Below, one piece after another: positions 16,216 to 25,453 of a stretch of DNA of 55,580 nt. Every line of letters starts with the position of its first letter. Within the stretch, counting starts at the first letter, position 1. Origin of the DNA: DATBFX01 sp036558305 (GTDB lineage Bacteria; Chloroflexota; Chloroflexia; Thermomicrobiales; UBA6265); the NCBI GenBank assembly GCA_036558305.1, contig DATBFX010000161.1, positions 1 through 55,580 on the forward strand, read 5' to 3'. Made by a program: the position numbers and the translations under genes. The notes below the pieces were generated by a model, which saw nothing but the letters and a program-made list of their open reading frames with translations, was not told the DNA's origin and did not search any database.

Positions 16216-17891
16216 CACTTCACGCTCCACTCCGGCGCGCGGGCGTAGAGCTCGCTTTGCGTCTGGACCTCCGGCAGGGTGAAATCGCCGGCGAGGACGA
16301 GGAGGTCTTGCGGGCGCCAGAGGTAGGCGTAGATGGCGTCACCTTCGGCAATCATTTGGATCTGGTCGTAGAGTTTCTTCTCCTCGTCGCGGTTGAGCGC
16401 CGTTGCCGCCTGCTGGAAGAGGGCGTCGACCTGGTCGTTCTTGTAGCCGGATTGGTCGGTCGGCCGCGGACTCTGGAAGTGCGCCTGCAGGTCCGCCCGC
16501 GGGTCGATGATGAAGTTGAACCAACCGTTGAGCGCGGCCTGGTACTTGCCGACCGTCATTTGCTCGATCCAGGTGCCGAACTCTAACAGGTTGATCTCGT
16601 ACGTGATCCCGACCGCCTCCAGGTACGGCTGAATCGCCTCCGCCCAGGTCTGCGTCCGCGCGGTGACGTTCAGTTTGAAGGTGAAATCCTGGCCGTTCTT
16701 CGACCGGACGCCGTTCGAGCCCGCAACCCAGCCGGCGCCGTCGAGGAGGGTCTTCGCCTTGTCGACGTCGTAGTCGAACGTGGGAATGTTGGGGTTGTAG
16801 ATCCAGGAGAGGGGCGAGGCGACGCTGTGGTTCGGTTCGGCCTTTCCCAGCAGGAGCGTGTCGATGACCGTCTTGCGATCGATGGCGTGGCTGATCGCCT
16901 TGCGGACATTCGGATCCGCGAAGAGGGGGAGGGTGGTGTCGAACGAAAAGAACCAGCCCGCGACGCCGGCGAGCTCCGTCGTCTGGTACGAGGAGTCGCC
17001 CTTGAAGGTCTCGTACTGGTCGGGGGTGACGAAGGCGAGGTTGACGCCGCCGGTTCGGAGATCGGCGACCAGCGTTGCCGGGTCCGGAACCGTGCTGAAG
17101 ATGATGGCATCGAGCTTCGGCGCCCCGGCGAAGCAGTCCTTGAAGGCGCGGAAGGTGATCCCCTCGCCCTGCCGCCACTCCTCGACCATGAACGGGCCGG
17201 TGTAGATCGGTTTTTGCGCGAAGGGGTCCTTGGCGGCGTCGGCCGGGGCCACGTTCTGCAGGATGTGCTTCGGCAGCAGTTGCCAGGTCGCCGCGTTGGC
17301 GAGGAAACTCGGCGTCGGCCCGGTCAGGGTGAAACGGACCGTCGATGCATCGACCGCCTCGATGCCGCCGATCGTCTGGGCCTTGCCGTCCTTGTAGTCG
17401 GAGGCGCCCGCGATCACGGCGAGATTGGGGTCGATCGGGCCCGGCCACTGGGGATGGGCCCAGAGTCCGTAGCTGAAGGTCACGTCGTCGACCGAAAACG
17501 GCTGGCCGTCCTGCCAGAGCACCCCGTCGTGGAGGGTGAAGGTGTAGGTCTTGCCGTCCTCGGACGCCTGCCACGAGGTCGCCAAATCGGGTTCCGGTTC
17601 CATGCTGGGTTGGCCGAGTTTGGCGAGCCCGTTGGCGATGAAGCGCATGATGTTGCCACCGAGCGCCGATTGGATCGCGCCCGAGAGCAGCGTATCGGGT
17701 TCGCTGCTGAGACCGACGATGAGCTCGCCGGTGGGAGCGGACTGCGCCGCAACTGCCCCCGGTCGCGCCAGCGCGGCGACCGCGAGCGGAGCGACACCGA
17801 GCGCGACGGTGCGACCGAGCAGGGCACGCCGGTTCAAGGTGCCGTGGCCGAAGAGCTCCAGATCGCTCTCATGCCGATCACGCGTAGACAT
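16215..17891 (-). CDS. ABC transporter solute-binding protein, family 5 (DppA/OppA type)
   Basis: 558 aa. A Tat-type leader (LNRRALLGRTVALGVAPLAVAALA, ending AVAAQ) directs export. SBP family 5 landmarks: LSSEPDTLLSGA near the mature N terminus, PEPDLATSWQASEDGKTYTF, LHDGVLWQDGQPFSVDDV, and FADPNVRKAISHAIDRK. It captures a peptide-like or other hydrophilic solute outside the membrane for the DppB/DppC permeases. ATG 17891 has GGGAGG upstream and overlaps the preceding amidohydrolase stop by 14 bp, so the two are probably coupled. The neighbouring amidohydrolases suggest a peptide-like or cyclic amide substrate; that is inference. Confidence 0.92.
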   Translation of the reverse strand: MSTRDRHESDLELFGHGTLNRRALLGRTVALGVAPLAVAALARPGAVAAQSAPTGELIVGLSSEPDTLLSGAIQSALGGNIMRFIANGLAKLGQPSMEPEPDLATSWQASEDGKTYTFTLHDGVLWQDGQPFSVDDVTFSYGLWAHPQWPGPIDPNLAVIAGASDYKDGKAQTIGGIEAVDASTVRFTLTGPTPSFLANAATWQLLPKHILQNVAPADAAKDPFAQKPIYTGPFMVEEWRQGEGITFRAFKDCFAGAPKLDAIIFSTVPDPATLVADLRTGGVNLAFVTPDQYETFKGDSSYQTTELAGVAGWFFSFDTTLPLFADPNVRKAISHAIDRKTVIDTLLLGKAEPNHSVASPLSWIYNPNIPTFDYDVDKAKTLLDGAGWVAGSNGVRSKNGQDFTFKLNVTARTQTWAEAIQPYLEAVGITYEINLLEFGTWIEQMTVGKYQAALNGWFNFIIDPRADLQAHFQSPRPTDQSGYKNDQVDALFQQAATALNRDEEKKLYDQIQMIAEGDAIYAYLWRPQDLLVLAGDFTLPEVQTQSELYARAPEWSVK

Positions 17892-19137
17892 CCGTTTCCT
17901 CCCTCCGGGACCCGGCGCACGCCTGGGGTCCCCATGCGAACACGGACAAAACCTCCGGTGGCGGTCCAACCGCCGCACCGTCCTTGATCACCAACGCGAC
18001 GCGGCCGAGCGCCGCGACATCGACGAGCGGATCGCCGTCGACGGCAATCACGTCGGCCGCGAGACCGGGCGCCAGTCGACCCAGCCGGTCCTCCGTCCCC
18101 AAGGCTTCGGCCGCGCCGCCGGTTGCCGCCCGGATCGCCCGCGCCGGCGGGCATCCCCAGGCGACCATCGTCGCCACCTCGGCCGCGACGCCGGCGAAGG
18201 CGACGGTCCCCGGCGTCGGATCGACACCGGCGCCGAGTTTGACCCCGGCGGCGAGCGCAAGCCCGAAACTCGTGCGTTGCGCGGCGTAGCGCTGGGGGAT
18301 ACGGCTGAGGACCGGATTATCCTTGAGATCGTTCCACTGCTGCATGATGCGCTCGAGCACCAGCAGCGTCGGCACCAGCACCGTCCCCTGCCGCAGCATC
18401 TGATCGACCAGCTCCGCGTCGAGTTCGCAGCCGTGCTCGATCGTGTCGACCCCGGCGCGCAGCGCCCGCCGCGCCGATTCCCGCAGCGACGCGTGGCAGG
18501 CGACCCGCCGCCCGGCGTTGTGCGCCTCGTCGACGAGCGCATCCAACTCCGCCTGGGTGAATTCCGGGACGTTGAGGGGGCCGTTTGTCGTCACCTTGAT
18601 CAGATCGGCGCCCGCCTTGATCTGCTCGCGCACCGCCCGCCGGACGTCGTCCGGTCCGTCCGCTTCGCGGGCGATGCCCGGTGCGGCCTCCGAACCGTGC
18701 CCGCCGGTCATACAGATGATGTTGCGGCAGGCGAAAACCCGCGGACCGGGGACGAGCCCGTGCTCCACCGCGTGTTTGGCGGCGATCCCGACGTCGCCGT
18801 AGGAACCCACGTCGCGGATGGTCGTCACCCCGCGCGCGAGCGCCTGCCGCAGGTTGCCGGCGGCCTCGAAGGCGCAACCGGCCGCCGGGTCGAGTTGTCC
18901 CACCGGCGCAGGCAACCAGTTGGTCAGGTGCGCATGGAGGTCGATCAGCCCGGGTAGGAGCGTTCGCGGTCCGAGATCGACGATCCCCGCCCCGTCCGGT
19001 ACGACGACCTCCCCGGCACGTCCGACCGCCGCGATCCGGTTGCCCTCGACGACCACCAGCGCGTCGCGGAGCGGCTCGGCGCCGCTGCCGTCGATCAGGA
19101 GCGCCGCTTTCAGGCAGAGGGCGCCGCCGGTCGTCAT
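17878..19137 (-). CDS. Metal-dependent amidohydrolase (imidazolonepropionase/prolidase-like)
   Basis: 419 aa. Amidohydrolase superfamily: an N-terminal composite beta domain, the first metal pair PGLIDLHAHLTN, then a probable carboxylated lysine in GADLIKVTTNG, metal histidines in RVACHAS and TIEHG, and a catalytic aspartate in LGAGVDP. The closest style is the Xaa-Pro dipeptidase/imidazolonepropionase-like group often annotated as hydrolases of dipeptides or of organophosphorus-type amides. It lacks a signal peptide and acts in the cytosol. ATG 19137 overlaps the upstream amidohydrolase by four bases (ATGA), and its own stop overlaps the solute-binding protein start. Confidence 0.88.
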   Translation of the reverse strand: MTTGGALCLKAALLIDGSGAEPLRDALVVVEGNRIAAVGRAGEVVVPDGAGIVDLGPRTLLPGLIDLHAHLTNWLPAPVGQLDPAAGCAFEAAGNLRQALARGVTTIRDVGSYGDVGIAAKHAVEHGLVPGPRVFACRNIICMTGGHGSEAAPGIAREADGPDDVRRAVREQIKAGADLIKVTTNGPLNVPEFTQAELDALVDEAHNAGRRVACHASLRESARRALRAGVDTIEHGCELDAELVDQMLRQGTVLVPTLLVLERIMQQWNDLKDNPVLSRIPQRYAAQRTSFGLALAAGVKLGAGVDPTPGTVAFAGVAAEVATMVAWGCPPARAIRAATGGAAEALGTEDRLGRLAPGLAADVIAVDGDPLVDVAALGRVALVIKDGAAVGPPPEVLSVFAWGPQACAGSRREETDVYA

Positions 19138-20462
19138 GCCGCCTCACCTCCCGCGACGACGGCGCCGTTCTGGATGACCAGGCGGATGCGCCGGGTGCTG
19201 CGGATATCCGCCAGGGGGTCGGCCTCCAGGAGGACGAGGTCGGCCTTTTTCCCCGGCGTCAGGGTGCCGAGGTCGTCCTGGGCCCGCAACTCGGCCGCGT
19301 TGCCCTGTGTCGCCAGCCGCAACACCTCCAGCGGCGACAGCCCGGCTTCGACCAGCAGTTCGAGCTCGCGGTGCAATGACGCGCCCGGAACGACGAACGG
19401 GTTGGGCGCGTCGCTGCCGACGAGCATCCGGGCGCCGGCGTGGTGGGCGGTGGACGTGAACGCCCGCATCGTCGCGAACGCCCGGTGCGAGGTGGCGAAG
19501 TCGTCGGCGGTCCAGTGGGTCCGGCGTCCAGTGGCCCGGTCTTGCCATTCGCCGCGGAGCTGTTCCGGCACCAGTCCTACCTCGGGCGCATCGACGACCC
19601 GCGATTCGGTCAGATGCCCGAGACAGTCGAGCACCACCAGCGTGGGATCGAAGGCGACGTCGCGCTCGGCGATCAGCGCGGCCAGCCGTTGCGCCGCCGG
19701 ACCATCGCCGTCCGCGTCGGCCAGCCCGCGGTTCCATTCGCGCCGCCAGACGGCCGGCCCCTGCTCGTGGAAGAGCGCCATCGACGCCTGCCGCTCCGGC
19801 GGCACGAGGTCGAGATAGGCCGAGGAGGCGTGTTCGAGCCCGGCGATGCCGGCCGCGATCGCCTCGGTGGCGCTCGTCGCGCCGAGGTCACCGGTGGCGG
19901 GGAGACCATGCTCGCGGGCAATGCGCACGATCGCCGCGACCAGCGGGGGGCGGACGCCGACGTAGATCTTGGCGGCAATGGCACCGGCCGCCGCGACCGC
20001 CGGCATCGCCGCCGCCACGTCCTCGGCGGTCTCGACGGCCGCGGTGATACCGTCCCAGACGACGGGTGGGGTGTCGAACAGCGGCCCGCAGAAGAAGAGG
20101 CGCGGCCCCGCAAGCGTCCCATCCGCGAGCCGGTCCCGCAGCGCGACCAGTTGCTCCAGGTTGCCACCGGTATCCCGCACCGTCGTCACCCCGTAGCGCG
20201 GGTAGAGCGGCGCCATCTCCTCCGGCGAGTGGCCGATGTGGACGTGGCAGTCGATCAACCCCGGAATGACGGTCAGCCCGCGGGCATCGAGGACTTCGGC
20301 GTCCGGTTGCGCGCCGAAGTCGGTGTCGGCACCGATCGCCGCGATCCGGTCGCCCGCGATCAGCAGGCTCGTCCCCGGCCGCGGCGGCGCGCCGGTGCCG
20401 TCGATGACGGTGGCGCCGCGGATGAGCCGAGCTGCTGCCACGGGATCAGCCGCTGGCGTCAT
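19134..20462 (-). CDS. Metal-dependent amidohydrolase, second paralogue
   Basis: 442 aa, a divergent paralogue of the next gene. Metal motifs: PGLIDCHVHIGHS, AAKIYVGVRP (lysine position), later histidines in GLEHASSAYL, and LVGSDAPNPFV for the catalytic aspartate. The C-terminal beta domain reads DLGTLTPGKKADLVLLEADPL, a standard amidohydrolase ending. Two tandem amidohydrolases beside a peptide-type transporter suggest stepwise hydrolysis of an imported compound. ATG 20462 overlaps the BAAT-type gene by 17 bp; a longer upstream frame exists but would run through that gene. Confidence 0.87.
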   Translation of the reverse strand: MTPAADPVAAARLIRGATVIDGTGAPPRPGTSLLIAGDRIAAIGADTDFGAQPDAEVLDARGLTVIPGLIDCHVHIGHSPEEMAPLYPRYGVTTVRDTGGNLEQLVALRDRLADGTLAGPRLFFCGPLFDTPPVVWDGITAAVETAEDVAAAMPAVAAAGAIAAKIYVGVRPPLVAAIVRIAREHGLPATGDLGATSATEAIAAGIAGLEHASSAYLDLVPPERQASMALFHEQGPAVWRREWNRGLADADGDGPAAQRLAALIAERDVAFDPTLVVLDCLGHLTESRVVDAPEVGLVPEQLRGEWQDRATGRRTHWTADDFATSHRAFATMRAFTSTAHHAGARMLVGSDAPNPFVVPGASLHRELELLVEAGLSPLEVLRLATQGNAAELRAQDDLGTLTPGKKADLVLLEADPLADIRSTRRIRLVIQNGAVVAGGEAA

Positions 20463-21768
20463 CGCCGCCGTCCTTGAGGCGCGCGTCGAGGAAGGCGAGG
20501 GTTTTTGGCCAGGCGTCGGCACGGGCATCGGCCGACCCCTTCGCGTTGCCGCCGTAGGCAAACAGCGTCTTCGTGACCGGATGGCCGCTGGCGAAGACGG
20601 TCGTCGGCACCCAGGGTTGGCCGATGATGTGACCGGCACCGTCGTACGCCAGGTGCTGATCGGGATAGGGGTGATTGTGCTCCTTCAGACGCGCCATGAC
20701 CATCTCGGAGTAGCGCGTCGACGGCCACATCGCGTCGTCCTTGCCCGAGATCAGCAGCACCGGACCATTGATCCGCTCGACCGGTATCGTCGCCTCTCGC
20801 ACCATCTCCTCGTCCTCCAGCGTCCGCAGGAAGATCGGGGTCAACGCGAACGGCGTTCCATCCTCGGTTTGGAATGCCTCGCGCCGACTCGAGCGCGAAT
20901 AGTGGAAGGGGATCTCTTCGCCGCCGTACGTCCAGGCGGATTTCAGGTGGGAGTCCTCGGCACTGCCGACCCCACCGTAGACGATGCTGCTCGGGACGCT
21001 CGCGACAACCGCCTTGAACTGCGGGAAACGCGAGGCCAGCAGGAGCGAAAGTTCGCCACCGCGCGACGCCCCGCCAACCGCCAACCGCGCGGCATCGATC
21101 TCCGGTCTCGCTTGGAGCCAGGTAATCGCCCGCTCGAAATACTCCAACGGGATGCGAACCAGATCCTCCGGCAGGTGACCGGCCCGGAAATACGCGAGCG
21201 CCAGCGCCGCGTAGCCGTGCGCCGCATAGAGTGCCGCCTGCGGTTCCGACAGTCCGCCGCCCGAACCGCTCAACAGGACGATCGCCGGAAACGGTCCTTC
21301 GCCGGCCGGGACGAACAAGGTCCCGAACAGACCGCCGTCCCGGACCTCGAGCCGCTTGACTCCCGGCGCCAGGTATCGCCGGACCAATTCGGCCGACGCG
21401 ACGGGCTGCCCATCGACCTCCGCCGTCAACTCGACGGTTTTGGGTTCGACGTTGTTCGTCATCATCGGCGAGGCGGTCTCGGTATCGACCGGTGTCATCG
21501 ACCAGAGGAATCCCATTGGCTCGACCCCGGCGTAAGAACCGGACTCCGGCGCCTGCCTCGCGAGGTCGACCGTCCCCCGCGCGTCCGCCCGGAACTCGCT
21601 CGCCGCCTCCCACCGATTCCCGTAGTCGTCCGTCAATCGCGACCGCACGGTCACGCGAGCGCCGGGGGCAAACCCGGTCACGCGCACCCCGACCGCCTCA
21701 TCCGCCAGCGACGCGGCCGGCACCCCCGCGAATCGCGGCAACGTCGTCTCCTGCACCGTCTGCGACAT
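20446..21768 (-). CDS. Acyl-CoA thioesterase/BAAT-type alpha/beta hydrolase
   Basis: 440 aa. The N-terminal half resembles the thioester hydrolase/amino-acid N-acyltransferase beta domain (DEAVGVRVTGFAPGARVTV). The C-terminal half is the BAAT_C alpha/beta hydrolase: FPAIVLLSGSGGGLSEPQA (oxyanion loop), GGASRGGELSLLLASRFP with Ser nucleophile, KDDAMWPSTRYSE (Asp) and GAGHIIG (His). Ser rather than Cys suggests thioester hydrolysis instead of amino-acid conjugation, as known for this family. The true substrate may be an acyl-CoA or another ester made by the operon. No signal peptide. Start at 21768 fits the family N terminus. Confidence 0.85.
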   Translation of the reverse strand: MSQTVQETTLPRFAGVPAASLADEAVGVRVTGFAPGARVTVRSRLTDDYGNRWEAASEFRADARGTVDLARQAPESGSYAGVEPMGFLWSMTPVDTETASPMMTNNVEPKTVELTAEVDGQPVASAELVRRYLAPGVKRLEVRDGGLFGTLFVPAGEGPFPAIVLLSGSGGGLSEPQAALYAAHGYAALALAYFRAGHLPEDLVRIPLEYFERAITWLQARPEIDAARLAVGGASRGGELSLLLASRFPQFKAVVASVPSSIVYGGVGSAEDSHLKSAWTYGGEEIPFHYSRSSRREAFQTEDGTPFALTPIFLRTLEDEEMVREATIPVERINGPVLLISGKDDAMWPSTRYSEMVMARLKEHNHPYPDQHLAYDGAGHIIGQPWVPTTVFASGHPVTKTLFAYGGNAKGSADARADAWPKTLAFLDARLKDGGDDASG

Positions 21769-21799
21769 CGGCGATCCCTCCGCCTCACACCTCTCTCGT

Positions 21800-21828
21800 C
21801 CTTGCCGCCTTGCCGCCTTGCCGCCTTA
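21800..21828. repeat. (ccttgccg)x3 octad array at the LLM stop codon
   Basis: Three perfect 8-bp units (21800-21823) then cctta, whose tta (21826-21828) is the TAA stop of the LLM oxidoreductase gene on the minus strand. The array fills part of the 57-bp gap before the BAAT-type gene. Confidence 0.85.
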
Positions 21829-22812
21829 CGCCTCAACGAGCGGCAACACCTCGGTCATCAACCGCTTGAGCTGCCCGAGTTGGTCCCACCCGGCGACGCG
21901 CAAGGTGACCTCGTCGAACCCGACGTCTTTCATCACGCGCAACCGTTCGGCGCACTCCTCCGGCGAGCCGGAGGCCACCCAGCCGTCGATCGTCTCGGCG
22001 TCGAAGTCGGTCGAGTAGTAGATGTCGAGGAATTTCTTGGCTTCGGCCTGGCCCGCCTGCTTGTCCTCGTTGATGATGACGTTGTGGTAGAGGTGCGTCT
22101 CGATCGCGCTCGGGTCGCGTCCTTGCTCGCGGGCGTAGTCGCGCAGGTAGCCGATCCGCCAGCGCAGGTCTTCGGGGTCGTAGAGGGAGGTTTCCCAGCC
22201 GTCGGCGTGGTTGACCACCCGGCGCATCGTCCGCTCGACCAGGGCGCGGTCGCCGTTGTAACCGAAACCGCGGCCGGCGTTGTTGGCGATCCAGATGGGG
22301 GGGCGGGGTTTCGCCGCCGGTTTCGGTTCGATCGTAATCCCCTGGCAGCGGTAGTGTTCTCCCTCGAAGGTGACGTCGTCTTCGGTCCAGAGCAGCTTCA
22401 TCAGCTTGATCCACTCGATCAGGCGCTGGACCCTGTCCTTGGCTTCGAGGTTGTAGAGCTGCCCCTCGATCCGTCCCCCCTCCTGCGGGATGATCCCGGT
22501 GCAGGCGACGAGCACGGTCCTCCCTTCGGCGAGCAGGTCGAGACTGGCCCACTGGTAGGCCAACAGGACCGGATCGCGCAGCGGGAAACTCGCCATGCAG
22601 GCGGGGCCGAGCCGCACGCGCCGGGTGCGGGCGGCGATCCCCGCCAACAGCGCGATCGACTCCATCCGCGGTTTGCCGAGCAGACTGTCGCCGACCCAGA
22701 CCGAGGCAAACTGCCCGGACTGATCGGCGATCTCCGCCATCTGGAGCATCTGCTCGGGTGTCGTCGCGCCGAACAGCACCCCGCGGTTCGGTAAGGTCAA
22801 CCCGATCTTCAT
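21826..22812 (-). CDS. LLM-class flavin-dependent oxidoreductase
   Basis: 328 aa, a bacterial luciferase-like TIM barrel. Family features: MKIGLTLPNRGVLFG at the N terminus, a VWVGDSLLGKPR loop near strand 2, RVRLGPACMASFPLRDP, a FEGEHYRCQGITI hairpin and a SPEECAERLRVMKD segment. It probably uses FMN or F420 to oxidise a small organic molecule; the cofactor cannot be assigned by eye. Its start overlaps the VOC gene stop by four bases (ATGA). As the second gene of the operon it is likely an early catabolic step. Confidence 0.9.
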   Translation of the reverse strand: MKIGLTLPNRGVLFGATTPEQMLQMAEIADQSGQFASVWVGDSLLGKPRMESIALLAGIAARTRRVRLGPACMASFPLRDPVLLAYQWASLDLLAEGRTVLVACTGIIPQEGGRIEGQLYNLEAKDRVQRLIEWIKLMKLLWTEDDVTFEGEHYRCQGITIEPKPAAKPRPPIWIANNAGRGFGYNGDRALVERTMRRVVNHADGWETSLYDPEDLRWRIGYLRDYAREQGRDPSAIETHLYHNVIINEDKQAGQAEAKKFLDIYYSTDFDAETIDGWVASGSPEECAERLRVMKDVGFDEVTLRVAGWDQLGQLKRLMTEVLPLVEA

Positions 22813-23636
22813 CGCTCTCCGTCCCCCTGTTCCTCTTTTGCCGTATCGTCGTGTGCCCGCGGCACGATCCGCAGCCGCCCACCGCCAGCGTCACTCGGGA
22901 GCATCTCGCGCGCGCTCGCCCCTTCCAGGACCACGGCGTACGGACCGCTGCCCCGCGCCGCCAGTCGGTCGGTCAGCGGGCCGCTGCCGTTCGGTTGGTG
23001 CAACTCGATCCGATGCTCACCGACGCGAAATCGAGCGACGCGCGCTTGCTGATCGAACGAATCGACGCCCTGGACCGGAGGTGAAGACCCGACCAGGGCC
23101 GCGTACGTCTCGGTCGCCGCGGCGACGTCCTCGACCGCGACGATGAGACGATCGATGCCCAGCGAGCCGTTGGCGTGGTCGGTCGCGCTGCCGCCGGGGG
23201 CGCGGACCGCACGGTCGGTCACGTCCTCGATCAGGAAGGGCAGCCCGCCGGTCGCGCCGTCGCCGTGGAACGCCATTTTCCAGACCACTTCGGCACCGTC
23301 AGGGCGCCGTCGCGCACCGGCTTGGGGATCGCCGTACGGCACTCCCCGCTGCCGAAGTGCGGAGACGGTGCCTTCCAGGTCGTCGACGCCGAGGGCGTAG
23401 GCGATGAGGCCGGGTCCGGTCGCCAGGTGGTGGAAGAACGGGTGCTCCCGATCGGTCGCATCCCAAAACGCGATCAGTTCGAGGTAGGCACCATCGCGGA
23501 AGCAGACGAGCGCGTTTTCGGTGGCACTGGGATGACGGCCGCCGGGGACGACGGTGAAACCGAGGTCCCGATAGCGCGCCATCGCCGCTTCCAGGTCATC
23601 GACGAGGACAACGACGTGGTCGATGCCGCGGATCAT
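22809..23636 (-). CDS. VOC-superfamily (glyoxalase/dioxygenase-like) protein
   Basis: 275 aa with two VOC modules. The first begins IRGIDHVVVLVDDLEAAMARYRDLGF and has ENALVCFRDGAYLELIAFW; the second begins LGIDRLIVAVEDVAAATETYAAL and ends with HRIELHQPN. His and Glu residues at family metal positions are present in the first module. Members include glyoxalases, dioxygenases and epimerases. ATG 23636 matches the family start, though AGGAAG is about 14 bases away; GTG 23651 is in frame but too close to it. First gene of the operon; the promoter should lie in the 140 bp to its right. Confidence 0.82.
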   Translation of the reverse strand: MIRGIDHVVVLVDDLEAAMARYRDLGFTVVPGGRHPSATENALVCFRDGAYLELIAFWDATDREHPFFHHLATGPGLIAYALGVDDLEGTVSALRQRGVPYGDPQAGARRRPDGAEVVWKMAFHGDGATGGLPFLIEDVTDRAVRAPGGSATDHANGSLGIDRLIVAVEDVAAATETYAALVGSSPPVQGVDSFDQQARVARFRVGEHRIELHQPNGSGPLTDRLAARGSGPYAVVLEGASAREMLPSDAGGGRLRIVPRAHDDTAKEEQGDGER

Positions 23637-23776
23637 GGCGAGGCAGATCACTTCCTGTTTGATGTACTACCGTGCGTCGGTGATATGTCGATGCCGGAGT
23701 ATGCGACCGCCCGTGGGCGCTGTCAACAGGACGCGTCGCCCCTCCCTCGACGGCAACGGGCCGGTCGCCGAAAAAC

Positions 23777-24802
23777 TCACGGGCACGGGTTAGCGGGTTG
23801 CGGCCAAGATCGCGGCGCCGATCTCCGCCCAGCGGGGCCACCACGTCGCGAAGGTCCGCGCGCCGAGCGATGCCCAGGCGACGCCGGCGGCCGGATCGAC
23901 CCCGGCGATGCCTGCTGTGGCGACCAGTGTGGCTCCTTGGTGCTGCTCAGCTCGACCCCCAATCCCCACGGGGAGGGCGCAAACGGGAGACCGAGCAACG
24001 TGCCGTCCAACCCGGGGGTTTGGTCGTGCGTCGCCTCGGTCAGCAGGGATGCCGGGAGGAAACCGCTCGGTACTCCGGCGAAGGCACGAGCGAGGGTGAG
24101 CGCCCCGGCCGCCGTCGCGACCATCCCACCCCACGGCAGCGCCAACGACCACCAGAACGCCGAATTGAGCGTTTCCAGGTCGGTGCCGGCTTCGTCTCCG
24201 AGATCGCCGGCGATCCGCGCCGGTGGCCGCGGCGGCTCGACGCCGAGGTAGCCCTCGACGCCAAGCGGCGCCAGAACCAACTCCGTCAGCGCGGCGGGGA
24301 ACTGCCGGCCGGTCACGCGCTCGACGACGATCGCCAGGAGACCGAACCCGACGTTGCTGTACCGTATCTGTTTCCCCACCGGCTCGACGATCGCCGTCGC
24401 GAGGCAGGCGCGGCGGAGCCTGGGCCAATCCAATCCGGCGTTGTACGGTGCCGCGCTCGCTGCCAGATCGTCGGGTAACCCGGCGGTGTGGCGCAACAGA
24501 TCGCGCAACGTCGGGGCGTCGCCGGCGGCGGTCGCGTCCGGGAGGTGACGCGCCAGCGGTTCGTCGAGGTCCAATTCCCCGGCCGCGACCAGGCGCAAAA
24601 CCGCCAGCGCCGTCGCCAGCTTGGTGATCGAGGCGACCGGGAAGAGTGAATCCGAAGCGAGCGGAACACCCGCCGCGTCGGTACCGACGACGAGGTGATC
24701 CGGCGCGGCCGTGCCGCACGCCAAGGCGACGACGATCCCCGGCACACCAGAGGTGCACGCCACATCCTCGACGACCGGCCGAACGGTCGACTGCCACGAC
24801 AT
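23777..24802 (-). pseudogene. Beta-lactamase-fold serine hydrolase, damaged near the C terminus
   Basis: 341 aa as read. Class C beta-lactamase/DD-peptidase fold: the nucleophile motif SITK (VASITKLATAL), a YSN motif (IRYSNVGFGLLA), and LRHTAGLPDDL are intact. After STKEPHWSPQQA the reading frame leaves the family pattern, while the expected ending (GIAGVDPAAGVAWASLGART) is found in another frame ending at 23790. The third active-site element (HxG/KTG-type, FGHxG) expected between these is missing, so a small deletion plus frameshift is likely. It may be a recent pseudogene or an assembly error. ATG 24802 has GGAGG upstream. Confidence 0.7.
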
Positions 24803-24888
24803 GACGCCTCCTCTCCTTCCGCTCGCACTGCAACCTTCGGGTCGCAGCGGCGCGCGGGCCACGCCGGCCGGACCCCCTCCCAAGGAAC

Positions 24889-24915
24889 CGCGCCCCGGCT
24901 ATCGGCCGGGGCGCG
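24889..24915 (-). terminator. Hairpin terminator after the 155-aa protein gene
   Basis: 11-bp GC stem (24889-24899 with 24905-24915) and a 5-nt loop, about 60 bp downstream of the minus-strand stop at 24974. There is only a short T-rich tail (gttcctt), so termination efficiency is uncertain. Confidence 0.55.
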
Positions 24916-24973
24916 ATTATCTCTCTTGTCTTCGTGCCGGACCGGGGTGCTCCCTCCCGAGTTCCCCCGTCCG

Positions 24974-25441
24974 TCAGGCGGTCGGCGTTCCGGCTACGGG
25001 TGTCGCGGCCGCGGCCGGGAAGTAGACGCCGTTCGCCTCATACCCAATCCGCGCGTAGATCGTTTGCGAAGTGTCGGGGGGATCCGAGACGAAGGCGAAG
25101 TCGGCTGTCCTGGCCGTGAAGGAGATCGCGCTGGTGACGTCGAGCAGGGTGTTCGCGAAGGTCGCCGTCGCGTCGGAGATCTGCTCGACCGCCTTCGGCG
25201 TGTGCCACCAGATGTCGAAACTGACGGTCGCCGGTGCAGTCGGTCCGCCGGAGATGAGGTTGCCGAAGTTGTACCCGTCCAGGACGTCCAGACTCTGGAC
25301 GTGCATCTCGGCGGTGCCGGTGTCGAGATCGACGTCGACGGCATCGTCGGGAAGGGCGACGGTCCAGAAGAGTCCGTCCGGGGCGATCCCAGGATTGAAG
25401 TCGTGGATCTGGTTGCTGAAGTCGGGAGCGACCGCTCCCAC
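24974..25441 (-). CDS. Uncharacterised protein, in frame with the upstream Tat-type gene
   Basis: 155 aa from GTG 25441. It contains PDFSNQIHDFNPGIAPDGLFWTVALP near the N terminus and FTARTADFAFVSDPP near the C terminus, a pattern I associate with uncharacterised proteins of Chloroflexota-like genomes. No signal peptide of its own. It lies in exactly the same reading frame as the preceding exported protein, separated from it by a single TGA (25456-25454) and four codons, and no ribosome-binding site is evident for GTG 25441. It may be translated by re-initiation, or the two may be one gene broken by a nonsense mutation. Confidence 0.6.
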   Translation of the reverse strand: MGAVAPDFSNQIHDFNPGIAPDGLFWTVALPDDAVDVDLDTGTAEMHVQSLDVLDGYNFGNLISGGPTAPATVSFDIWWHTPKAVEQISDATATFANTLLDVTSAISFTARTADFAFVSDPPDTSQTIYARIGYEANGVYFPAAAATPVAGTPTA

Positions 25442-25453
25442 GAAGAGGTCCAG

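Noticed and set aside
20236..22794. An 852-codon open frame on the plus strand
   Set aside because: Antisense to the LLM, BAAT-type and amidohydrolase genes, which carry clear family motifs; the translation has no recognisable domain.
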